From a bacterium (GTDB lineage: Bacteria; Hinthialibacterota; Hinthialibacteria; OLB16): 64,000 bases of DNA. Positions 49,226 through 59,400 of this stretch are shown piece after piece (position 1 is the stretch's first letter; every line of letters starts with the position of its first letter). The translations under genes were made by a program, and so were the position numbers. The DNA lies in contig JAJVIK010000007.1 in NCBI GenBank assembly GCA_022072055.1, positions 577,442-641,441 on the forward strand, read 5' to 3'. A model generated the notes under the pieces. The model made no database searches. It was not told the DNA's origin and saw only the letters and a list, made by a program, of their open reading frames with translations.

Positions 49226-52200
49226 ATGAGTCGCTTACGCCGCCCGCTCCTGCTGTCCGTCGTCGCCCTTTGTTTGCCAAGTCTTCAAGTCTTCGCCGAA
49301 GGCCCCTTCGAGCCTGAGGAATCCCTCAAACATCTGACCGTGGCCGAGGGACTGGAGGTCACCCTGTGGGCCGCAGAGCCGATGGTTCGCAACCCCGCGG
49401 TCATGGACATCGACTCGCGCGGACGGGTGTGGGTCGCCGAAGGGGTCAACTACCGCGGCTGGAAGGACCTCGAACCGGAAGGGGACCGGATCCTGATCCT
49501 CGAGGACACGGATGGGGATGGTCGCGCGGACTCATCCAAGGTGTTTTACCAGGGAAAAGACATCGACAACGCTCTGGGACTGTGCGTCATGGGCAACCGT
49601 GTGGCGGTCTCTCGATCCCCGAATGTGTTTGTGTTCACGGATGAGAATGGCGACGATGTGGCCGACAAGAAAGAAGTCCTCTTCGCCGGGCTCTCCGGCG
49701 AGCAGCACGATCATGGGGTCCATTCGGTGGTGTTCGGTCCGGATGGCAAGTTCTACTTCAACGCCGGCAACGAAGGCAGACAGCTCCTCCACGCGGATGG
49801 CTCGCCGGTCATCGATCGGGCGGGCAACAAGGTGGATGTCTCCGATTCCCCTTACCATGAAGGGATGGTCTTTCGCTGCAACCCGGATGGCTCCGAGTTT
49901 GAAACCTTGGCCTGGAACTTTCGGAACAATTACGAGGTGTGCGTGGACTCCTTCGGGACCCTGTGGCAATCGGATAACGATGACGATGGCAACAAGGGGG
50001 TGCGGATCAACTATGTGATGGAGTTCGGCAACTTCGGCTACAAGGATGAACTCACCCGCGCGGGGTGGTCCACCCCACGCCTGAACCTCGAGGCCGAAAT
50101 CCCGCTGCGCCACTGGCATCAGAACGATCCGGGCGTGGTCCCCAACCTGCTACAGACCGGCGCCGGTTCTCCCACCGGCATTCTCGTGTATGAAGGGGAG
50201 CTCCTCCCGGAGGTCTTTCGGAACCAGGTGATTCACTGCGACGCCGGCCCGAATGTGGTCCGCGCGTATCCGGTGACCCCCAAGGGGGCGGGGTATGAAG
50301 CGCGGATCGTGAATCTCTTGCACAGCCAAACCGACACCTGGTTTCGTCCAGCGGATGTCTGTGTGGCCCCGGATGGTTCGGTCTTTGTGGCCGATTGGTA
50401 TGACCCCGGCGTGGGCGGGCATGCCATGGGAGACAACACTCCGGGGGCGATACGCGGGCGTCTCTATCGGCTTGCACCCCCCGGTCACAAGGGGGTCTCC
50501 CCCAAGCTCGACTTGCAGTCCGCCGACGGGTGTGTCGCCGCGCTCGCCTCGCCCAACCTCGCCACCCGTTTCCTGGCCTGGAAACACCTCCATGAGCTTC
50601 AGGCGGAGGCCGAGGAGGCCCTGCTCGGATTGTGGAAAGGCAAGAACGCCCGACTCCGGGCGCGCGCGTTGCACCTTCTCGTCCGGATCGAGGGACGAGC
50701 CGAGCGCTACCTCGAAGCCGCGCTCCGCGACAAGGACCCGGATATTCGCCTCACCGCCCTACGAATCACTCGCTCCCTTGGATTGGATGTGATCGGTGCG
50801 GTCCGACGCCTGGTGAAGGACCCATCTCCCCGTGTTCGACGAGAGTGCGCGATTGCCCTTCGCCACTCGGATTCTCCCTTCGCCCCTTCCCTGTGGGCGG
50901 AGCTCGCCAAGCGACATGACGGCGGCGACCGGTGGTATCTGGAAGCGCTCGGAATCGGCGCGGAGGGACGCTGGGATGCCTGCCTTTCGGCTTGGTTCGA
51001 GGAAGTCGGGGAGAAGTGGAACACCCCCGGCGGAAGGGACATCCTCTGGCGCGCGCGTTGCGCCGCAGCGCCCGAATACCTGGAGCGCATCATCGCCGAT
51101 CCCGCCACGGACTCCACCGCAAGTTTGCGCTATCTGCGCGCCCTCCAATTCCAACCCGAACGGCGGAAGCAGGCGGCCTTCACCGCCCTTTTCAAGCGCT
51201 CCAAGGAGACTCTCGGCGAGGACCCCAAATGGACCCGGATCGGACGCGAGCTCTTGACCCGCGCCTCCGATTTTAAGTTTGATCCAAGCGAAATCCCCGA
51301 TGTGTATGTGCGGGAACTTGCCGATGCGAGTGTTGGAACCGAGAACCTGGCGGAGATTGTCAATCGCTTCAATTTGAGGGATCGGAACGAGCAGCTCTGG
51401 GCCTTCATTCTCGCCGCGGTGTCCCAAGATTCGCCCAGCCGCGGGGTGATCACACGCGCCTTGCGGGCGATGGCGGACCACGGCGGAGAGGAGGCGATCC
51501 TCGCGGGAATCAAGGCGGCGGAGCCGAGCCAAGGCGAACGGGTCGCGGATATTCTCGGAAACCTGCATGACGAAAAGGGGCGCGCGCTGCTCTCCGCCAT
51601 TGCCCTGGACATGAGCCTGCCGCTCAATGTCCGCCAAGGGGCTGTCATCGGCATGGGGCACTCGCAAGGGGCCTCGATCATGCTCATCAACCTGGCTAAA
51701 GAGGGGAAACTCCCGGAGGACCTCAAGACCGCCGCGCGCGAACGGCTTGTCCGGGTTTCAACCGAATGGAGCGAGGTCCACCAAGAGCTCGACACACTCC
51801 TTCCGGCGCCCACGTCCGGCGAGGGCGCGCCGCTTCCCCCGTTGGAAGTCCTGCTCAGCCTCCCGGCCGATGCCGCGCGCGGCGCGACGGTGTTTGAAAA
51901 GGCGTGCCTGCTCTGCCATCAGATCAACGGCAAGGGTACGGAATATGGTCCCAATCTCTCCGAGATTGGCGGGAAGCTCGGCAAGGATGCCCTCCTCGTC
52001 TCGATCCTCGAGCCCAGCGCGGGGGTTTCGTTCGGGCACGAGGGGGTCACCCTGGTGCTCGATGATGACTCGGAACCGGTGGGCTACATCACCGGGGAGA
52101 ATGACAAGGAGGTCACCCTCCGCGAATCCGGCGGCGCGCTGAATGTGTATCCCAAGGATCGGATCATGGAGCGCCGTAAGCACACCCTCTCGCTCATGCC

Positions 52201-52279
52201 GGAGGACCTGGAGAAGGGCATGACCGCGCAAGACATGGCGGATCTGTTGGAGTATCTTTCCTCGCTCAAGGCAAATTGA
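49226..52279 (+). CDS. PVC-type heme-binding CxxCH protein (membrane-bound dehydrogenase-like)
   Basis: 1017 residues with a signal peptide ([17 protein letters not shown]). Domain order: a six-bladed propeller (about 40-400) with [38 protein letters not shown] and [19 protein letters not shown]-like helical repeats (about 420-860); and a C-terminal cytochrome c-type domain with the heme motif CLLCH at 894-898 and [18 protein letters not shown] after it. The family is typical of Planctomycetes/Verrucomicrobia and is thought to oxidise sugar-derived substrates. The ADH gene follows after 16 bases. Confidence 0.95.
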   Translation: MSRLRRPLLLSVVALCLPSLQVFAEGPFEPEESLKHLTVAEGLEVTLWAAEPMVRNPAVMDIDSRGRVWVAEGVNYRGWKDLEPEGDRILILEDTDGDGRADSSKVFYQGKDIDNALGLCVMGNRVAVSRSPNVFVFTDENGDDVADKKEVLFAGLSGEQHDHGVHSVVFGPDGKFYFNAGNEGRQLLHADGSPVIDRAGNKVDVSDSPYHEGMVFRCNPDGSEFETLAWNFRNNYEVCVDSFGTLWQSDNDDDGNKGVRINYVMEFGNFGYKDELTRAGWSTPRLNLEAEIPLRHWHQNDPGVVPNLLQTGAGSPTGILVYEGELLPEVFRNQVIHCDAGPNVVRAYPVTPKGAGYEARIVNLLHSQTDTWFRPADVCVAPDGSVFVADWYDPGVGGHAMGDNTPGAIRGRLYRLAPPGHKGVSPKLDLQSADGCVAALASPNLATRFLAWKHLHELQAEAEEALLGLWKGKNARLRARALHLLVRIEGRAERYLEAALRDKDPDIRLTALRITRSLGLDVIGAVRRLVKDPSPRVRRECAIALRHSDSPFAPSLWAELAKRHDGGDRWYLEALGIGAEGRWDACLSAWFEEVGEKWNTPGGRDILWRARCAAAPEYLERIIADPATDSTASLRYLRALQFQPERRKQAAFTALFKRSKETLGEDPKWTRIGRELLTRASDFKFDPSEIPDVYVRELADASVGTENLAEIVNRFNLRDRNEQLWAFILAAVSQDSPSRGVITRALRAMADHGGEEAILAGIKAAEPSQGERVADILGNLHDEKGRALLSAIALDMSLPLNVRQGAVIGMGHSQGASIMLINLAKEGKLPEDLKTAARERLVRVSTEWSEVHQELDTLLPAPTSGEGAPLPPLEVLLSLPADAARGATVFEKACLLCHQINGKGTEYGPNLSEIGGKLGKDALLVSILEPSAGVSFGHEGVTLVLDDDSEPVGYITGENDKEVTLRESGGALNVYPKDRIMERRKHTLSLMPEDLEKGMTAQDMADLLEYLSSLKAN

Positions 52280-52295
52280 ACGGGAGAGTGAACCC

Positions 52296-53297
52296 GTGCG
52301 CGCCATGGAATTGACCGAATGCGGAGACATCGATAGCTCCCCGCTGTCTCTCGTGGAATTGCCCGACCCAGAACCCGGACCGGGAGAGGTCCGAGTGAGG
52401 GTCTCGGTCTGCGCCATCTGCCGAACCGACCTGCACGTGATCGAGGGCGATCTCCCCAAGGCGAAACGTCCGATCATTCCGGGCCATCAGGTGGTCGGCG
52501 TGGTGAACCGGTTGGGGGAAGGCTGCACGCGGCTTACGGTCGGTCAAAGGGTGGGAATCGCCTGGCTGCGTTTCACCGATGGGACCTGCAAGCATTGTCT
52601 GCGCGGGCGTGAGAATCTCTGCCCGAGCTCGCGCTACACCGGATACCACGAAGATGGGGGCTACGCCGAATATGCGGTTGTGCCGGAAGGGTTTGCGTAC
52701 ACCCTCCCCGAGGGGCTCTCCGATGTGGAAATCTCGCCGCTCCTTTGCGCGGGCCTGATTGGCTATCGCTCGCTGGAGCGCGCCTCGGTTCCCCTCGAAG
52801 GGAGGTTGCTCCTGGTCGGGTTCGGGTCTTCCGCGCATGTCGTGATTCAGCTCGCGGTCCATCGCAGGCATGAGGTGTATGTGGTCACTCGAAGCGAGAG
52901 TCACCAGCGCATGGCGGAGAGCCTGGGGGCGGTGTGGGCCGGTTCGGAGATGAGCTCCTTGCCGCGCAAGATGGACAGCGCGATTCTGTTCGCGCCTTCG
53001 GGCAAGCTCCTGCCGCCGACCCTTGAGGCGCTGGATCGCGGCGGAATTGTGTCTCTGGCGGGAATCCACATGAGCGATGTTCCGCAAATGGGGTATGACC
53101 GCCATCTCTTTCATGAGCGCGAAATCCGCTCGGTGATGAGCAACACGCGCGCGGATGGGCGCGCCCTGCTCGCGGAGGCTGTCGCGGCGGGAGTGAAACC
53201 GCGTGTCACGGAGTACCCCCTCTCCGACGCCAACCGCGCGCTCAAGGACATGAAACACAGCCGGATTGATGGGACCGGGGTGTTGGTTGTTTCTTAA
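52296..53297 (+). CDS. zinc-dependent alcohol dehydrogenase family protein (MDR)
   Basis: 333 residues. The catalytic zinc region shows [17 protein letters not shown] and [12 protein letters not shown]. The structural zinc loop [23 protein letters not shown] has three cysteines (CKHC, NLC); the fourth, normally just before, is replaced (FTDG). [24 protein letters not shown] is typical of the AdhA/AdhP group. The coenzyme loop [14 protein letters not shown] lacks the full G-x-G-x-x-G. It might act on aldehydes from sugar degradation by the adjacent secreted enzymes. Confidence 0.9.
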   Translation: MRAMELTECGDIDSSPLSLVELPDPEPGPGEVRVRVSVCAICRTDLHVIEGDLPKAKRPIIPGHQVVGVVNRLGEGCTRLTVGQRVGIAWLRFTDGTCKHCLRGRENLCPSSRYTGYHEDGGYAEYAVVPEGFAYTLPEGLSDVEISPLLCAGLIGYRSLERASVPLEGRLLLVGFGSSAHVVIQLAVHRRHEVYVVTRSESHQRMAESLGAVWAGSEMSSLPRKMDSAILFAPSGKLLPPTLEALDRGGIVSLAGIHMSDVPQMGYDRHLFHEREIRSVMSNTRADGRALLAEAVAAGVKPRVTEYPLSDANRALKDMKHSRIDGTGVLVVS

Positions 53298-53319
53298 CCG
53301 ACAGTTGAGAACCGCCCTA

Positions 53320-53856
53320 ATGGTTACCAACCAACTTGAGGGAGCAACCGGAATGACGGGAAACAGTGACCGCTTTCCTGAAGACTTTGTCTTTCGCCTG
53401 ACCGCCGATGAGTCAACAGAATTGAGGGACTCCGCATGGCGGAAGCCCGTGACCGGTTCACAGAGGCATCGTGATCCCCGACATACACCCTATGCCTTCA
53501 CTGAGCATGGGGCAATCATGGCGGCCAGTGTCCTTAACATTCCGCGCGCCGTCGAAATGAGTGTTTTTGTGGTGCGAGCCTTCGTTAGAATGCGCTCAAT
53601 GCTCACTGAACACCGGGGATTGGCGATCCAACTCGCCGATCTCGAGGAGAAACTGACCAAACGTTTGGATATTCACGAGGCTGCAATTGTCGACATCCTC
53701 CGTCGAATCATGACTCTTCTGGATCCCCCACCACCGCCTCCAACACCCAGGAAGCGAGAGATCGGGTTTCACGCGGGGAAAGATAAGGCCCAGCCGGCTC
53801 GAAGAATCAATAGAATCCCCGCCGCCTGTGTTGGGGAAGATGGTCAAATCCGATAG
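53320..53856 (+). pseudogene. ORF6N-type gene lacking its N-terminal domain half
   Basis: The C-terminal side of an ORF6N protein is clear: SDRFPEDFVFRLTADESTEL, HTPYAFTEHGAIMAASVLNI, PRAVEMSVFVVRAFVRMRSM, then a helical tail. The N-terminal I-x-x-x-R-G-x-x-V-x-L-D-x-D-L-A part seen in the intact copy at 18889 is absent. Only about 14 unrelated residues come first. Candidate starts are 53320 and 53353. It is probably not functional, but the helical part may still be translated. Confidence 0.7.
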
Positions 53857-54206
53857 GGCACGCGAATCTCTGGGGAACGACTGTCAAAGTCCTTGGTGTT
53901 GCGGGTTACCAGCAGGCACCCCAGCAGGTGGGCCGTCGCGAGGATGATGGCGTCGGGTAAGCGGTGTCTTCGTTCACGCCGAATGGCCAAGGTTGTTTCC
54001 GCAATGTTCGCTGTCAACTCTTGGATCGTGAAGAGCCGGAGAAACCGCCTGGTTTCGATCTCCTCCTCCGGGCTCGCGCCGGCCAGGACCTCGATCCAAG
54101 TGATGCGACTGATAACGAGCTCCGAATATCGGCGGAGCTCTTCCGCGGCCTCCTGGTGTCCGTTCAGGTAATCCACAAGGATGTTGGTGTCAAAGACCGC
54201 CTTCAC
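53844..54206 (-). CDS. PIN-domain toxin (VapC family), second type
   Basis: 120 residues from GTG 54206, overlapping the antitoxin stop as GTGA; an ATG at 54215 is the alternative. The acidic residues are in KAVFDTNILVDYL (Asp), ITWIEVLAG (Glu) and RHRLPDAIILATAHLLGCLLVTRNTKDFD. The sequence is unrelated in detail to the tandem PIN toxins at 22882-24786. It probably cleaves a specific RNA. Converges with the ORF6N remnant (13-base overlap at the 3' end). Confidence 0.9.
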   Translation of the reverse strand: MKAVFDTNILVDYLNGHQEAAEELRRYSELVISRITWIEVLAGASPEEEIETRRFLRLFTIQELTANIAETTLAIRRERRHRLPDAIILATAHLLGCLLVTRNTKDFDSRSPEIRVPYRI

Positions 54207-54430
54207 CGGTCCCATTCCTCGCGCATCCTGCGTTGGTAATCGAGGCCATCCTCGCCCTTCCCCTTCCAGGCGCCAAAGCCGGGAAGGTCCTTGACGTCGG
54301 GGGTATCGTGCTCCTTCAGGTAAGCCTCCACCGCCGCCCGAATCAGCTCCGCGCGGGAGGTCTTCCCAGGGCCCCGAAGGCGGTCCAAGGCTTGAATTTG
54401 ATCCGAGGGAATGTCGATGATGGTCCGCAC
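54203..54430 (-). CDS. CopG/ribbon-helix-helix antitoxin
   Basis: 75 residues. MRTIIDIPSDQIQALDRLRG is a ribbon-helix-helix N-terminus (beta-strand then helices), and KTSRAELIRAAVEAYLKEH completes it. The C-terminal DLPGFGAWKGKGEDGLDYQRRMREEWDR should bind the toxin. A GTG at 54430 starts the gene; the upstream gap is too short for a normal ribosome-binding site and the message may be nearly leaderless. It should bind the twin palindromes in its own promoter. Confidence 0.9.
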   Translation of the reverse strand: MRTIIDIPSDQIQALDRLRGPGKTSRAELIRAAVEAYLKEHDTPDVKDLPGFGAWKGKGEDGLDYQRRMREEWDR

Positions 54431-54435
54431 GGATA

Positions 54436-54466
54436 GATATCATATATCATCATCAGATGATTTCAA
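54436..54466 (-). promoter_or_regulatory. promoter with twin palindromic operator for CopG/PIN module
   Basis: On the minus strand TTGAAA (54466-54461), a 16-base spacer, then TATGAT (54444-54439). Two abutting palindromes overlap it: ATCATC-A-GATGAT at 54449-54461 and GATAT-CAT-ATATC at 54436-54448. Ribbon-helix-helix dimers usually bind tandem half-sites of this size, so autoregulation is likely. Confidence 0.68.
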
Positions 54467-54558
54467 GGGCATGGGGGAAACACAAACCTCGCGGTTTAGA
54501 ACAGGAAGCGCGGCCGGGTCGATGGGACGAGGGTGCTTGAGCGGGTTACGCTTGTGTG

Positions 54559-54640
54559 GCGCGCGTTGGAGGGCCACGCTCAGTCGTGGCTGGACTTACG
54601 GGGTCGTGGGACGCGACGGAGCGCGTCCCTCCAACGCTAC
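54559..54640. repeat. 83-bp dispersed palindromic repeat, copy B (inverted)
   Basis: On the minus strand it reads GTAGCGTTGGAGGG, then a GGACGCG/CGCGTCC hairpin, a short spacer, then GCCACG/CGTGGC, ending CCCTCCAACG. That is the same order as copy A at 48893 with only a few changes. Apart from this and the operator above, nothing was seen in 54431-54759. Confidence 0.82.
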
Positions 54641-54759
54641 ATCCAGGCGAGATGCTCCGGGAGTGTTGCGTGACCGTTGCCGATTACTGGAAATGCCTCC
54701 GCCCTAACGCGCGATCGAGGTCACGCGCAACCGGCCCGGCGGACGAAGGTCTCCCATCC

Positions 54760-56037
54760 TCAAATCGAATTCGCGTACGGGCGCTCCGGGCGCTCGAAGA
54801 CCGGCTCCTCGATGGTGAGGCGAACCACCTCGCGGTCGAGCTTGTTGTACCCGATCACCGTGTCGTTGTAGATCTCCTGCACCTTGGTCTTCCCATCCGG
54901 CATGGTCACCGGAACCTCGGCCACCTTCTCGCCCTCGATGATCGAGTAGCGGAAGAGGATCTGCTGGGTGGCCCGGAAAAGCTGCAACACCGCGAGCAGC
55001 TCGCGGTCCGGGCAAGAGTATTGCTCGATGGCGTGCTGGACTCCCGGTCCGAACATCTGCTCCAGATAGGGCCTCGGCACCCAGCGCGGCGGGATGTAGA
55101 ACCCGTTCGGCTCGGTTCCGAACTGCGGATAGAGCGGAAGCGCCACCTTGCGGTCGCGGATCAGGTAATACAGCGGGCTCGCGGCGTCCTCCACCCACTG
55201 CCCATCCTCGCCCACCCGCACCAGCCCCTGCAGGCGGATCTTTCCGGGGCAGGCGGTCATGCAGCGGGTCTCGCAGGGTTCGCCGTTGGGGGAGAGCTCC
55301 GGATCCTTGCCCTCGATGCGGGGATAGCAGGCCACGCACTTCTCCGAGGTGGTGGTGTTGGGACGATTGATGGCTTTCTTGTAGGGGCAGGCCTCCACGC
55401 ATTTCTGATAGCCGCGGCAACGGGACTGATCGATAAGCACAATCCCATCCTCCGGGCGCTTGTAGATCGCCTGGCGCGGGCAGGCCGCGAGACAACCGGG
55501 ATAAGTGCAGTGGTTGCACAAGCGCGCGAGATAAAAGAACCAGACCTTGTGTTCGGGCAGGGTGGTGCTGGGGGAAAGCCCCGCGCCCCCGCGCGCGTGG
55601 TCCTCATACACATTCGGCGCCTCCCACTCCTCGGGCGCGGGAAGGTACCCGATGGCGGCCTTGGGGCCATCGGTTCCGGAATACCCCTCCGCCGCCTCGA
55701 AGATGGTCTTCCCATCGAAATGACCGTAAGGGGCCTTGGGAGAGGGTTCGCCCGCGCTCCAGAACTGCCCCTCGGGATTCAGCTCCGACAGCATCCCCAG
55801 GAGCTTGGAGTCCCAGTTGTGGGGATACCCGCCGAAGGGCTTGGTCTCCACATTGTTCCACCACATGTGCTCCTGCCCCTTGGAAAAGGTCCAGGTGCTC
55901 TTGCAGGCCATGGTGCAGGTCTGGCAGTTGATGCAGCGGTTGGTGTTGAAGATGAAGGCGAACTGCCACTGAGGGTGGTGCTCGTCATAAGGGTAGGCCA
56001 TCTCGCGGCCCAGTTGCCAGTTGTAGACCTTGGACAT
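54760..56037 (-). CDS. FeS beta subunit of nitrite-oxidoreductase/nitrate-reductase-like complex (NxrB-like)
   Basis: 425 residues. Starts MSKVYNWQLGREMAYPYDEH, then RCINCQTCTMACKSTWTFSKG and EHMWWNNVETKPFGGYPHNWD, the NxrB/type II DMSO-reductase-family pattern. Four cysteine clusters are visible: CINCQTCTMAC, CNHCTYPGCLAAC, CRGYQKCVEAC, and CVACYPR with CETRCMTAC. It lacks a Tat signal and would travel with the alpha subunit. It passes electrons between the alpha subunit and the heme subunit. Last gene of the locus; 2 bases after the 122-aa gene. Confidence 0.88.
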   Translation of the reverse strand: MSKVYNWQLGREMAYPYDEHHPQWQFAFIFNTNRCINCQTCTMACKSTWTFSKGQEHMWWNNVETKPFGGYPHNWDSKLLGMLSELNPEGQFWSAGEPSPKAPYGHFDGKTIFEAAEGYSGTDGPKAAIGYLPAPEEWEAPNVYEDHARGGAGLSPSTTLPEHKVWFFYLARLCNHCTYPGCLAACPRQAIYKRPEDGIVLIDQSRCRGYQKCVEACPYKKAINRPNTTTSEKCVACYPRIEGKDPELSPNGEPCETRCMTACPGKIRLQGLVRVGEDGQWVEDAASPLYYLIRDRKVALPLYPQFGTEPNGFYIPPRWVPRPYLEQMFGPGVQHAIEQYSCPDRELLAVLQLFRATQQILFRYSIIEGEKVAEVPVTMPDGKTKVQEIYNDTVIGYNKLDREVVRLTIEEPVFERPERPYANSI

Positions 56038-56039
56038 GA

Positions 56040-56408
56040 TTATCTCCCTTTTTCAAAGACTCCGTGGGCAAGAAATCGGTAATCCGGATTGTGCGCGGGC
56101 GGGACCGCCGCCTCCCGTGTCACCACCCGATGAACCCCCACTCGCGCCGCGGTCGAGTCCAGGATGTCCTCAAACACGGCCGCGCCGAGTGTCTCCCGCG
56201 CGGCGTTCAGCGCCTGGTAATTCCGATCCTCCGCCATGGCGCGGATCGTGGTCGGGCCAAGCCCGGAGAGGAGGAGCTCCTCCAGCAGGCATTGCGCCAT
56301 GAAGCGGGTGTTCCCCGGCACAATCCCACCCTCAAGAACCATCGGATGGTCGGGTTCGGCGGGACGGTCCCCAGGCGTGAGACGGTCGCGTATCGGTTCG
56401 GAACTCAT
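56040..56408 (-). CDS. uncharacterised 122-aa protein inside the molybdoenzyme operon
   Basis: 122 residues without signal peptide or membrane helix. The central part GNTRFMAQCLLEELLLSGLG and YQALNAARETLGAAVFEDIL is alpha-helical, while the N-terminus is charged and proline-rich. It is not a TorD homologue (no family motif), nor a recognisable FeS protein (one cysteine). It lies between alpha (10 bases) and beta (2 bases), so it belongs to the unit and may be an assembly factor or small subunit. Not recognised by me. Confidence 0.7.
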   Translation of the reverse strand: MSSEPIRDRLTPGDRPAEPDHPMVLEGGIVPGNTRFMAQCLLEELLLSGLGPTTIRAMAEDRNYQALNAARETLGAAVFEDILDSTAARVGVHRVVTREAAVPPAHNPDYRFLAHGVFEKGR

Positions 56409-56418
56409 CGCGGTCTCC

Positions 56419-59400
56419 TTAAGCTCCGACCGTGGTCAGAACCCCTTCAAGGTATTTCAGGTTCACTTCGGATTGGCCAATCGGACCGAATCCGGTTTTG
56501 GTCCCTTCCCAGGCCCCCTTGCCGTCCAGGCCGCCATCCTCGGCCTTGACAATCCGGACCAGGGTCTCCTTGGGGACCGTGTTGATGGCGTGGTTGTCGG
56601 CTTCGCCGCCGAACATGAAGCCCATCTTGACTTTGGCCTTGTGGAAGAGCGTGTCGGTCTGATGCATCGGCATCAGCCAGTTGCGGGTGATCGACTGGTG
56701 CGAGCCATAGCGGAAGTTGGCCTGGTAGCCGGTGTCCTCGGAGCAAGCCAGTTTGTCGGGGCGAGATTCGTGGGAGAGGACCGTCTTTTCGGTGGCGATG
56801 AAGGCGCCGTGCTTCATCATCACAATCCCAGCCGGATAGGCCGGGTTGACCGTCACCCGAAGCATGGCGCGTCCCACCTTGGCGAGCTCGGGATGCTTCT
56901 CCCAACCGCGGAAGGGTCTGTCCGCCGGGTTCGCATCCACATACACATAATCGCCGGTCTTCAGCCCCAGCGCGTCCGCGTCCGCCGGGTTGACATGCAG
57001 TTGGTGTTCGCCGACTCCCGGTTGACGTTTATCCTTGCGGCGGAAATCGGCGAAGTTCGAGTCATAAGCCTGATGCCACTCCACCACCGACCACGAGGAG
57101 TGGACCCGGTGACGAGTCTTGGGGGTGAGGCAGTAGAACCGGAAGCCCTGCTGCCAGAGCGGGTTGACAGTGCCCTTCACCTCTTTCCAGGGGAGCTTGA
57201 TGTTGCGAATCGTCCGTTCATCCCACCCGAGGGCGTCCGGCGGTATCCCGAAATCATCGGGACGAATCAGCGGATTGGAGGAGACAATCACGTTCGGCAG
57301 GTACGGCGTGGCCTCGGGCCCCTCGCGGTGAACAATGAAGTTCTCGCCATGGAGGATCGCCTCGGGGATGTCGCAGTAGCTGTTCAGTCGTCCGGTGTCG
57401 GTCCAGAAGGGGATCCCGTCCTTGATGTTCTCCCAGAACGGTATGCGCGGATATGTGCGGAAGAGCATCAGCGCGGCGCCCTCCTCGCCGTACTGTCCGT
57501 TCAAGATGTCATCCACTTTGTAGCCGCGCGTGGTGGTGGAGCCGTCGAGCAGCCTCTGGAGGTACACCTTGACCCCGTTCTTCTTGTCCTCGAGGACAAA
57601 CTTCCAGTAGTCCGCGAAACGCGAATCGCCGACCTCTTTCCCGAGCGCCTCGGCGGTCTCGGCGAGGATTCGGATGTCGTCCCGGCCGTCGCGCGTGGGC
57701 GCGAGTCCCCCGGTCCAGATCTGCAGGAACGGATTGGAGCAGGAGGCGGTCACCTCGTAGGTCTGGAACTCCGGCCACATCAGCGCGGGGAGCACCAAGT
57801 CGGAATACTCGACCGTCGAGTTCATCTCCACATCCTGGGAGATGATGCAGTCGATCTTCGGATTGACATTGAAGAGCATGTCGTAGGCGTGCTTGGCGTT
57901 GTTGAACAGGTTCACATTGGTGAACCAGAGGAACTTGGTCGGCGTGGGCATGTGGGTGTCGCCGGTGAAGCATTTGCGCCCATACTTGGGGGTCTCCACC
58001 ACCAACGGGCGATCGCCGTGGTTCCAGTAGGCCGGCTCCTCATCCTTGGTGGTCTTGAGAACCTTGATGTCCTTGCCATCGACCGCGGGATCGAGGTTGG
58101 GGGCGAAGGGATTCTCGGCGATCCAGCCGAGGAACCCCGGGCCGACATCCGCCGCGCCTTGGAACAGGGCGGCCTTGTAGTTTCCGGCCCAGGTGTAGCA
58201 GCCCGCGCCGGGACGGCCGATCGAGCCGGTGAGCATCAGCGGAAGATATTGGGCGCGATTGCAGAGGGTGGCGTGAAACCAGTGGTTGATCCCCTCGCCC
58301 ACGTGGACCGCGACCGAATGCCCGCGGCTCGCGGTTTCCCAGATGTCGCGCGCGAGACGTTCGATCATCTCCTTCTCCGCCCCGGTGATCTCGGAGGCGG
58401 TCTCGAGGTCGTAGTCCTTGAGGTGAAGCCTGTAACCCTCCCAAGTGGTCATGGCCTCGACCTCGGTCCCATCCGCCAGGGTGACTTTCCCGGTCCAGGC
58501 AAGCTGTGGGCTGATCCCGTCCCCCTCCATCTTGCCCGAGACCTGATCGCGGGTGATCGGGACCACCTTGCCGGACTTCGAGTCGAACACGGTGAAGTCG
58601 CCGATCTTCCGGTACTGCTCGTCGGTGATGTGCTGGACCTTGTAGGAGGGTCCATCCTTGGGAAGCGCGAGGGCGTAGTTTGGAATGATGTCCGAGGCTC
58701 GCAACCGGGTGAGGGTGTCGGCGCGGATCAACAGCGGGAAGTCGGTCATCGAGAGCAGGAACTTTTCGTCATACCAGCCCTGATCGATCATGTGTTTGGT
58801 GACCGCAAGGAACAACGCCGTGTCGGTGCAGCCGGGGCGCACTCGAATCCAGTAGTTGGCCTTGGTGGAGGCGGGGGAGTATTCGGGGGTGATCACCACG
58901 ATCTTCCCGCCGCGCTCCATCATGGTGATGAACCAGTGCGCCTCCGGCATCTTGTTCTCCACCAGGTTCTTGCCGCACTGGATGTGAAGTTTGGCGTGAC
59001 GCAGCTCGTTGAAATCGCAGTCGGAGGCCTGAAGTCCATGCACATAGGGGTGCCCCGGCGCCTGGTCGCCGTGCCAGGTGTAGTTCGACCAGAGCCGCCC
59101 CCCCAGCGCCTCCGCCTCCGGGACTCCGCGCACCTTCTGATCGAGCAGCGCGAGCATGTTCGACCAGCGATAGATGCCGTACTTGCCCATCACGCCCAGC
59201 AAGCCCATGCCGCCGCGAAGCTTCATGGTTCGCGTGCCGGCCCCATGGCAAGCGTGGACCATTTCCGGCTCGTAGCCATCCTTGGCCAGGCGCGCCTCGC
59301 CCTCCGCGCCGCTGTAGGTCTTGGCGATGGCCACCGCCGCCTTCGCGAGATACCCGTAAACCTCATCCCAGCTCGCGCGCACAAAAGTGTCGCGCCCGCG

